This document shows positions 1 through 4,474 of a stretch of 8,653 bases of DNA, one piece after another. Origin of the DNA: an uncultured Lachnospiraceae bacterium (lineage in GTDB: Bacteria > Bacillota > Clostridia > Lachnospirales > Lachnospiraceae); the NCBI GenBank assembly GCA_947176785.1, contig CAMWSA010000145.1, positions 1 through 8,653 of the forward strand, given 5' to 3'. Each line of letters opens with the position of its first letter. Position 1 is the stretch's first letter. The position numbers and the translations under genes were made by a program. The notes beneath the pieces are model-generated. The model searched no databases, was not told the origin of the DNA, and was given only the letters and a program-made list of their open reading frames with translations.

Positions 1-35
1 GCATCCTGGCCTACATCGGCAAGCAGCCCGAATAA
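1..35 (+). CDS. C-terminal end of a short-chain dehydrogenase, probably the DhuD/KduD-type uronate reductase (partial)
   Basis: Only the last ten codons are in the window, starting at base 3. They read I-L-A-Y-I-G-K-Q-P-E and end with TAA at 33-35. From memory, this tail resembles the end of clostridial SDR enzymes annotated as gluconate 5-dehydrogenase or 2-deoxy-3-keto-gluconate reductase, in which a V-D-G-G motif comes just before. That motif lies outside the window, so the call is an inference. The context supports it: an RpiB-type isomerase, a KDPG aldolase and a KDG kinase follow on the same strand, and an SDR reductase is the one missing step of the DhuI/DhuD/KdgK/KdgA route. The reading frame is seen directly; the identity is only moderately supported. 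Confidence 0.5.
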   Translation, partial: ILAYIGKQPE

Positions 36-43
36 GCGGGATT

Positions 44-90
44 CTGAACGGGCCTGTAAAGAAAAATCTGACCGCTCATGAGTATACTAA
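44..90 (+). repeat. Probable internally deleted copy of the palindromic element, upstream of the isomerase gene
   Basis: This stretch aligns with both outer arms of the element at 919-1052 but lacks its centre. The left arm contains ATTCTGAACGGGC, against ATCCTGACGGGC in the longer copy. The right arm, about 59-86, matches the 3' arm of the longer copy at about 22 of 28 positions, including AAAATC, ACCGC and TGAGTATA. The central hairpin of roughly 85-90 nt in the longer copy is absent. It lies in the 124-bp gap between the dehydrogenase stop and the isomerase start. The alignment was made by eye. Confidence 0.45.
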
Positions 91-159
91 AGAAATCCTG
101 CGCAAAACGGCAAAATAGTAGTGTGGATTCTGGTTTATCCAGGTTAGGAGAGATATATC

Positions 160-798
160 ATGAAGATAGCATTGATCAATGAGAACAGCCAGGCGGCTAA
201 GAACGAAATGATCTGCGGCACTCTGAAAAAAGTGGTGGAGCCCATGGGCCACCAGGTGTACAATTACGGCATGTACGGTGCAGAGGACCCGAATTCCCTG
301 ACCTATGTGCAGAACGGTATCCTGGCGGCGGTACTGTTAAACAGCGGTGCGGCGGACTACGTGATCACCGGCTGCGGCACCGGCGAGGGGGCCATGCTGG
401 CCTGCAATTCCTTCCCCAGGGTGTTGTGCGGACATATAGAGAGCCCTCTGGACGCTTATCTGTTTTCCCAGGTAAATGACGGCAACTGTGTGGCCCTGCC
501 CTTTGCGGAGAATTTTGGCTGGGGAGGCGAGTTGAACCTGGAGTATATTTTTGAAAAACTGTTCTGTGCCCCCGGCGGCGGTGGCTACCCCAAGGAGAGG
601 GTGGAGCCGGAGCAGCGCAACAAGAAGATTCTGGACGGCGTGAAGGAGATCACCCACGTGGATCTGGTGACTATCCTTGAGAAGCTGGACAGGGATCTGG
701 TTAAGGGCGCGCTTTCGGGCGAGAAGTTCCAAGAATATTTCTTTGCCAATTGTAAATGCGACAGACTGGCAGCCTGTGTGAAGGAAATTCTTGCGTAA
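160..798 (+). CDS. dhuI: RpiB/LacA/LacB-family isomerase, probably 4-deoxy-5-hexosulose-uronate isomerase DhuI
   Basis: The 212-residue cytoplasmic protein belongs to the RpiB/LacA/LacB sugar isomerase family. Its N-terminus is a Rossmann-type strand, MKIALINENS. The family's catalytic segment is G-C-G-T-G-E-G at residues 71-77, so Cys72 sits where RpiB carries its catalytic-base cysteine and Thr74 follows. The segment G-N-C-V-A-L-P at 108-114 matches the later conserved strand. RpiB is about 150 residues; the extra 60 C-terminal residues are a feature of the branch that includes streptococcal DhuI. DhuI converts the unsaturated uronate (4-deoxy-L-threo-5-hexosulose-uronate) to its 2,5-diketo isomer for reduction by DhuD. 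The ATG at 160 has AGGAG at 146-150, nine bases upstream. The neighbouring aldolase and KDG kinase support a uronate role over ribose-5-phosphate isomerase. A galactose-6-phosphate or other sugar-phosphate isomerase remains possible. Confidence 0.8.
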   Translation: MKIALINENSQAAKNEMICGTLKKVVEPMGHQVYNYGMYGAEDPNSLTYVQNGILAAVLLNSGAADYVITGCGTGEGAMLACNSFPRVLCGHIESPLDAYLFSQVNDGNCVALPFAENFGWGGELNLEYIFEKLFCAPGGGGYPKERVEPEQRNKKILDGVKEITHVDLVTILEKLDRDLVKGALSGEKFQEYFFANCKCDRLAACVKEILA

Positions 799-918
799 GG
801 CATGTGAAGGGACGGCTTGAAGCGGGCATATGGAATGTTGCCCCGCATAGCGGCAGGGCTGCCTGGCCTGTGCTGCGGCCTCGACAGGGAAACTGAATGC
901 CATGCACGTAAAAGGATA

Positions 919-1052
919 TTATCCTGACGGGCGCTAAGCTTTTCCGATTCCTGCATGTCTCATGCTGCATAAGTATAGTCAGCGACATATGTCGGAGGCT
1001 TGTGGCAGCAAGTGACGTGCAGGAAGGAAAATCGAACCGCCGGTGAGTATAA
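919..1052 (+). repeat. Palindromic structured element, long copy A, in the dhuI-kdgA gap
   Basis: A nested imperfect palindrome fills the centre of the 341-bp gap before kdgA. From outside in, the arms are: TTATCC...ACGGGC facing CCGGT...GTATAA (imperfect); TTTTCC (940-945) with GGAAAA (1026-1031); CCTGCATGTC (950-959) with GACGTGCAGG (1014-1023), ten pairs including one G-U; and TGCTGC (963-968) with GCAGCA (1005-1010). The apical part adds a perfect palindrome, CGACATATGTCG, at about 983-994. The motifs CTCATGC and AAGTGAC flanking the apical stem are shared with the copy at 8027-8132. It could be a structured RNA in the kdgA leader or a dispersed palindromic repeat. The structure is seen in the sequence; the function is unknown. 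Confidence 0.7.
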
Positions 1053-1062
1053 GAGATGTTAA

Positions 1063-1087
1063 AGAGGGAAGTAAAACTTCCAAATAC
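1063..1087 (+). repeat. Short hairpin-bearing repeat shared with 4325-4357
   Basis: AGAGGGAAG (1063-1071) is followed by a small hairpin, GGAAGT (1067-1072) pairing with ACTTCC (1076-1081) over an AAA loop, and then AAATAC. The same frame of AGAGGGAAG, a hairpin loop and CTTCCAAATAC occurs at 4325-4357 with a longer loop. Here it lies between element A and the kdgA ribosome binding site. Confidence 0.45.
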
Positions 1088-1139
1088 TGATTAGCGCAGT
1101 ATCGCGGATGGGTCTGCGGTCTGCCGGAAAGAGGTTATT

Positions 1140-2105
1140 ATGAATGCAGTTTTAGAGAAGCTGAGTAAGATCGGTATTGTACCCGTGGTAAAGATTGACC
1201 GTGCAGAGGATGCGGTGCCTCTGGCCAAGGCCCTGTGCGGAGGTGGCCTGCCCTGCGCGGAGGTGACCTTCCGCACGGATGCGGCGGCTGCCGCCATCAA
1301 GGCCATGACCGAGAATTTCCCGGACATGTGTGTGGGTGCCGGAACGGTGCTGAATGCAGCCCAGGTAGACGCCGCCGTGGAGGCCGGGGCACAGTTCATC
1401 GTCAGCCCTGGCTTGAACCCCAGGACCGTGCAGTATTGTCTGGATAAGAAGATACCCATCACTCCCGGCACTTCCAGCCCCTCCGATATTGAGCAGGCCA
1501 TCGAACTGGGACTGGATGTGGTGAAGTTCTTCCCCGCGGAGCAGTCCGGCGGTCTGGCTAAGATCAAGGCTATGGCAGCCCCCTATGTGAACATGAAGTT
1601 CATGCCCACCGGCGGCATCAATGCCAAGAACCTGACCTCCTATCTGGATTTCAACAAGATCATCGCCTGCGGCGGCTCCTGGATGGTGCCCGGCGACCTG
1701 ATCAATGCGGGTGAGTGGGAGAAGATTGAGCAGCTGACCAGAGAGGCCGTGCAGACTATGCTGGGCTTCGAACTGGCGCATATCGGCATCAATTCAGACA
1801 GCGCCGAGGAGGCGGAGAAGATTGCCAGACGTTTCTCCTTCCTCTTTGGTATGCCCGTGAAGGTGGGCAACAGTTCCGTATTTGCGGGCACAGAGGTGGA
1901 GGTATACAAGACGCCATATCTGGGACAGCACGGCCATATCGCCATCCGGACCAACTATATCGACAGGGCCGTAAACTACCTGACCAGCGTGCTGGGCGTG
2001 GAGATTGCGGAGGATACCGCCAAGCGGGATGCCAAGGGCAACCTGAAGGCCATCTACCTGAAGGAAGAGTTTGGCGGCTTTGCGCTGCATCTGGTGCAGA
2101 AATAA
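1140..2105 (+). CDS. kdgA: KDPG/KHG aldolase with a C-terminal VOC-like domain
   Basis: Residues 1-207 form a complete class I 2-keto-3-deoxy-6-phosphogluconate aldolase, which splits KDPG into pyruvate and glyceraldehyde 3-phosphate. Visible family motifs are A-E-V-T-F-R-T with Glu41 and Arg45, G-A-G-T-V at 66-70, the Schiff-base Lys129 in V-V-K-F-F-P-A-E, P-T-G-G-I at 156-160 and G-G-S-W-M at 179-183. The usual enzyme is about 205-215 residues; this one has 321. Residues 211-321 look like a vicinal-oxygen-chelate fold of two paired modules, A-H-I-G-I (His214) and G-H-I-A-I (His266), each followed by a helix and strands. His214, Glu254 and His266 could fill metal-ligand positions, but the last expected glutamate appears to be His317. 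The ATG has AAAGAGG five bases upstream (1128-1134). The added domain's role is unknown; oligomerisation, regulation or a second catalytic step are all possible. Confidence 0.9.
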   Translation: MNAVLEKLSKIGIVPVVKIDRAEDAVPLAKALCGGGLPCAEVTFRTDAAAAAIKAMTENFPDMCVGAGTVLNAAQVDAAVEAGAQFIVSPGLNPRTVQYCLDKKIPITPGTSSPSDIEQAIELGLDVVKFFPAEQSGGLAKIKAMAAPYVNMKFMPTGGINAKNLTSYLDFNKIIACGGSWMVPGDLINAGEWEKIEQLTREAVQTMLGFELAHIGINSDSAEEAEKIARRFSFLFGMPVKVGNSSVFAGTEVEVYKTPYLGQHGHIAIRTNYIDRAVNYLTSVLGVEIAEDTAKRDAKGNLKAIYLKEEFGGFALHLVQK

Positions 2106-2106
2106 A

Positions 2107-2230
2107 GGGCTGTAATGGAACACAGGGTATAGACAGCCGGGCCCGGCCAGCCCTGGGATGACTTGCGGAGGCAGCCGTGAAGGAGCCGGAGATCAATCCC
2201 GGGCATGGAGCCGGAGGGGCTGTAGTGGAA
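2107..2230 (+). repeat. Direct repeat GGGCTGTARTGGAA in the kdgA-kdgK gap
   Basis: GGGCTGTAATGGAA begins two bases after the kdgA stop at about 2107-2120, and GGGCTGTAGTGGAA recurs at 2217-2230 with one mismatch. A perfect 12-bp palindrome, GCCGGGCCCGGC, lies between them at 2136-2147. I see no gene in this 196-bp gap. The repeats may be a remnant duplication or binding sites. Confidence 0.4.
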
Positions 2231-2240
2231 TGCAAAACAG

Positions 2241-2270
2241 CATATTCCCGGAATGCGTACCGGGGATATG
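2241..2270 (+). promoter_or_regulatory. Stable hairpin in the kdgK leader
   Basis: CATATTCCCGG (2241-2251) pairs with CCGGGGATATG (2260-2270) over an 8-base loop, giving eleven pairs with one G-U. It ends 16 bases before the kdgK ribosome binding site. No T-run follows, so it is not a simple terminator. mRNA processing, stabilisation or translation control are possible roles. Confidence 0.5.
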
Positions 2271-2301
2271 CGGGACTCTAAGTAAGAAAGGAAGATTTCC
2301 A

Positions 2302-3333
2302 ATGGCAAAAGTAATTACCATGGGTGAGATCATGCTGAGGCTGTCCACCCCCAACAACGAGAAGTTTATTCAGGCAGACGAGTTTGACGTGTGCTACGGC
2401 GGAGGCGAGGCCAATGTGGCAGTGTCCCTGGCTAACTACGGGCATGACGCAGAGTTCGTGACCGCAGTGCCCGACAATGAGATCGGCGAGTGCGCTGTGG
2501 CGGCGCTGAGAAAATACAATGTGTCCACGAAGCACATTGCAAAGTGCGGCGAGAGGCTGGGCATCTACTATCTGGAGAGCGGTTCTTCCATGAGACCCTC
2601 CAAGGTGGTATACGACAGAGCCCATTCCTCCATCTCCACGGCTACCGAGGCGGATTTTGACTTTGACGCTGTCTTTGAGGGTGCCGACTGGTTCCACTTT
2701 ACCGGTATCACCCCCGCTGTGTCCGACAGCGCCGCAGAACTCACCGAGAAAGCACTGATCGCCGCCAAAAAGCACGGCGTGAAGGTGTCCGTGGACCTGA
2801 ACTTCCGCAAGAAGCTGTGGTCCTCCGAGAAGGCGCAGAAGGTTATGAAGAACCTGATGAAGTATGTGGATGTCTGCATCGGCAATGAGGAGGATGCGGA
2901 ACTGGTACTGGGCTATAAGCCCGGTAAGACCGACGTGACCAGCGGAGACCTGGAGTTGGCAGGCTACAAATCCATCTTCGAGCAGATGGTGGCGGATTAC
3001 AATTTCGAGTACTGCATCTCCTCTCTGCGGGTGAGCCATTCCGCCTCCGACAACGGCTGGTCCGCATGTATTTACTCCAGAGATACCAAGGAATTCTATC
3101 ACTCCAAGGAGTACAGCATTCATCCCATCGTTGACCGCGTGGGCGGCGGCGACTCCTTTGCGGGCGGCGTGATCTGCGGCCTGCTGGACGGCAAGGATTT
3201 CAAGGCGGCGCTGGAGTACGGCGTGGCGGCTTCCGCATTGAAGCACACCATCCCCGGTGACTTCAATCTGGTGTCCAGGAAGGAAGTGGAGACTCTGGCA
3301 GGGGGAGACGCCTCCGGAAGGGTACAGCGCTAA
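2302..3333 (+). CDS. kdgK: 2-keto-3-deoxygluconate kinase, PfkB family
   Basis: The 343-residue cytoplasmic sugar kinase would phosphorylate 2-keto-3-deoxygluconate with ATP to give KDPG, the substrate of the aldolase encoded just upstream. The N-terminus K-V-I-T-M-G-E-I-M-L-R-L and the substrate-side segment Y-G-G-G-E-A-N-V-A (32-40) are typical of the PfkB/ribokinase fold. The C-terminal signature G-G-G-D-S-F-A-G-G (281-289) carries the catalytic base Asp284; many relatives have G-A-G-D-A-F here. The reading frame stays open to an upstream ATG at 2158, but the ATG at 2302 is chosen because AAAGGA lies at 2287-2292 with nine-base spacing and the family N-terminus begins here. It is the last gene of the cluster and a strong hairpin terminator follows. 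Another hexose or keto-sugar kinase specificity is possible; the aldolase neighbour favours KDG. Confidence 0.88.
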   Translation: MAKVITMGEIMLRLSTPNNEKFIQADEFDVCYGGGEANVAVSLANYGHDAEFVTAVPDNEIGECAVAALRKYNVSTKHIAKCGERLGIYYLESGSSMRPSKVVYDRAHSSISTATEADFDFDAVFEGADWFHFTGITPAVSDSAAELTEKALIAAKKHGVKVSVDLNFRKKLWSSEKAQKVMKNLMKYVDVCIGNEEDAELVLGYKPGKTDVTSGDLELAGYKSIFEQMVADYNFEYCISSLRVSHSASDNGWSACIYSRDTKEFYHSKEYSIHPIVDRVGGGDSFAGGVICGLLDGKDFKAALEYGVAASALKHTIPGDFNLVSRKEVETLAGGDASGRVQR

Positions 3334-3388
3334 TGAGATGCATGGGCCGATGTATGGCGGATGCCCGATAGACCAAAAATAAAAACAG

Positions 3389-3435
3389 CCGGCATTTCCG
3401 AAGTACAACGTGACTTCCGGAAATGCCGGTTTTTG
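3389..3435. terminator. Bidirectional-type hairpin terminator between convergent genes
   Basis: CCGGCATTTCCG-AAGT (from 3389) pairs with ACTTCCGGAAATGCCGG (ending 3429), about 16 pairs with a single bulged G. A T-run (3430-3434) follows on the plus strand. An A-rich run (3375-3387) on the other side becomes a broken T-run on the minus strand. It therefore suits both kdgK and the converging DtxR-family gene. Confidence 0.9.
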
Positions 3436-3480
3436 TAGTGTTTATATTGCCTGCGGCTATTGTATAGGGGACACAGGAGC

Positions 3481-3846
3481 CTATTTGATATGCCGCTTGA
3501 TGGCTTCAAAGCTCTCCTTACTGATGACATGCTCAATCCGGCAGGCGTCCTGAGCGGCGATTTTGGGGTCAACTCCCAGATGGGTAAGCCATTCGGACAG
3601 AAGCTCATGGCGCTCATAAATCATGTCGGCAATCTCCTTGCCGCTCTCCGTCAGATAGATAAAGCCCTCCCTGGTGACGGTAATGTGGTTTTTTTCCCGC
3701 AGATTTTTCATTGCTACGCTGACACTGGACTTCTTAAAGCCCAGTTCCTCCGCTATATCCACGGAGCGCACCACCGGCTTGCTTTTGCTCAATATCAGGA
3801 TTGTCTCCAAATAGTTCTCAGCAGATTCACTTGTACCCATTGTCAT
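3481..3846 (-). CDS. DtxR/MntR-family metal-dependent transcriptional regulator, short form
   Basis: The 121-residue protein has an N-terminal winged helix (about residues 5-65, with R-S-V-D-I-A-E-E-L-G-F then K-K-S-S-V-S-V-A-M-K-N-L) and a metal-binding dimerisation helix region. The C-terminal SH3-like domain of DtxR/IdeR is missing, as in MntR. The segment D-A-C-R-I-E-H-V-I-S places Cys102, Glu105 and His106 at the positions used by the DtxR iron site. His80 in E-R-H-E-L-L matches the other metal-binding histidine. Asn11 stands where DtxR has Met10 and MntR has Asp8. This suggests an iron-type rather than a canonical manganese-type sensor, by inference. The start ATG at 3846-3844 is chosen because GGAGAAAGG lies at 3861-3853; the next ATG, two codons on, is possible, and a start further upstream would run into the promoter. 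No metal transporter gene adjoins it. Confidence 0.88.
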   Translation of the reverse strand: MTMGTSESAENYLETILILSKSKPVVRSVDIAEELGFKKSSVSVAMKNLREKNHITVTREGFIYLTESGKEIADMIYERHELLSEWLTHLGVDPKIAAQDACRIEHVISKESFEAIKRHIK

Positions 3847-3907
3847 CCCATACCTTTCTCCGATAGCCTGTCCTGTAGGAGTTCTGTCCAGAACAGATAT
3901 TGCTATC

Positions 3908-3936
3908 AGTATAGCATACTTCAAAAATATCGGCAA
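3908..3936 (-). promoter_or_regulatory. Sigma-A-type promoter of the DtxR-family gene
   Basis: On the minus strand TTGCCG (3936-3931) and TATACT (3913-3908) are separated by exactly 17 bases, about 60 bases before the start codon. The -10 box lies in the inverted repeat TGCTAT-N4-ATAGCA (3901-3916), a possible autoregulatory operator. A second inverted repeat, GTTCTG-N2-CAGAAC (3881-3894), lies in the leader. Confidence 0.65.
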
Positions 3937-3974
3937 TGGGGAATCGGGAAAAGGAAAATCTTAATATTTTGTAA

Positions 3975-4009
3975 AAGGTGTTTACAAAGTAAACACCTTG
4001 TGATATTTT
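3975..4009 (+). promoter_or_regulatory. Perfect inverted repeat overlapping a plus-strand promoter
   Basis: AAGGTGTTTAC (3975-3985) and GTAAACACCTT (3989-3999) form a perfect 11-bp inverted repeat around AAA. The repeat contains TTTACA (3981-3986), followed after 17 bases by TATTTT (4004-4009), a reasonable sigma-A promoter. The layout suggests a repressor operator over the -35 box. The downstream gene would be the lipoprotein at 4475, with a leader of about 450 nt. A weak AT-rich terminator hairpin is the alternative reading. Confidence 0.5.
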
Positions 4010-4099
4010 TATTTTGCAAATTATTTACACAATATATGGATGCAGCATACAAATATGTTACAAGTGAGACTTACAATGCGTCAGTGAAACACAGACCTG

Positions 4100-4399
4100 C
4101 CTGGGTTATACAGATAGTCTCTCGGAAGCTTTTGGCGGAAAATGGCGGCTTTTGATTCGTATGGTCCGTAAAAACGGGGGAATCCATAAGACTGGAATAT
4201 TAGAAGCCCCATGAAATAGGGCTTAGAGATTCCGAGAGCCTGCTACAGGCATAAGGGAGGTATGGAGGCGGAGCTTTCAAATACGTATTGAGGGATCTTG
4301 CAGGCGAAGCCGGCTGATTCATGAAGAGGGAAGCCCGGGAGCTTTGCTTCCAAATACCGACCGATGCAATAACCCAGGCGAAGCCTGCTTTATGCAGGG
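4100..4399 (+). repeat. Repeat-rich, highly structured non-coding leader region
   Basis: I find no convincing gene here. A unit of about 74 bp occurs twice in tandem: GCTTTCAAATAC (4273-4284) and CAGGCGAAGCC (4301-4311), then GCTTCCAAATAC (4346-4357) and CAGGCGAAGCC (4375-4385). The offsets of 73 and 74 bases agree. Further hairpins are AAGCCC/GGGCTT (4204-4224), GCCTG-CTA-CAGGC (4238-4250), GGAAGC/GCTTCC (4329-4351) and CCTGC/GCAGG (4384-4399). Longer-range complements are CTCTCGGAA (4119-4127) with TTCCGAGAG (4230-4238), and GCCTGGGTTAT near 4099 with ATAACCCAGGC near 4370. Part of the unit recurs at 1063-1087. A leader RNA or a dispersed repeat are both possible. Confidence 0.5.
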
Positions 4400-4427
4400 G
4401 CAAGGTAAGTTTCAAACTACATATTTG

Positions 4428-4461
4428 TGCATTTCGTTACAGGAGCAGCCTGTGACATGCA
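4428..4461 (+). promoter_or_regulatory. Small hairpin just before the lipoprotein ribosome binding site
   Basis: TGCAT (4428-4432) can pair with ATGCA (4457-4461), and ACAGG (4439-4443) with CCTGT (4449-4453). The hairpin ends two bases before AAGGAGG. The right half contains GTGACATGCAG, also present in the palindromic element at 8092-8102. Confidence 0.3.
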
Positions 4462-4474
4462 GAAGGAGGCAATT

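Noticed and set aside
810..830. GGCTTGAAGCGGGC, resembling the reverse complement of a segment near 7990-8005
   Set aside because: The shared core GCTTSAAGC is itself palindromic, which inflates the similarity; the extension is too short to support a repeat.
2158..2301. A 48-codon N-terminal extension of kdgK
   Set aside because: The extension lacks PfkB features and runs through the direct repeat and hairpin. The ATG at 2302 has a proper ribosome binding site and the family N-terminus.
3460..4155. A 231-codon plus-strand open frame across the DtxR-family gene
   Set aside because: It lies antisense to a clear DtxR-family protein with intact motifs, and its own translation has no family features.
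4321..4399. Possible cobalamin or cyclic-di-GMP riboswitch, because of stacked hairpins and purine-rich joints
   Set aside because: The conserved core boxes of those classes are not present, and the hairpins are explained by the tandem repeat.
4200..4415. A 71-codon minus-strand open frame in the lipoprotein leader
   Set aside because: It is made entirely of the tandem repeat and hairpins, has no clear ribosome binding site and shows no domain. It is better explained as a frame through a repeat.
4452..4462. GTGACATGCAG shared exactly with the palindromic element at 8092-8102
   Set aside because: The matching left arms of the element are not found upstream of 4452, so I cannot call a further copy; an isolated 11-mer may be chance.
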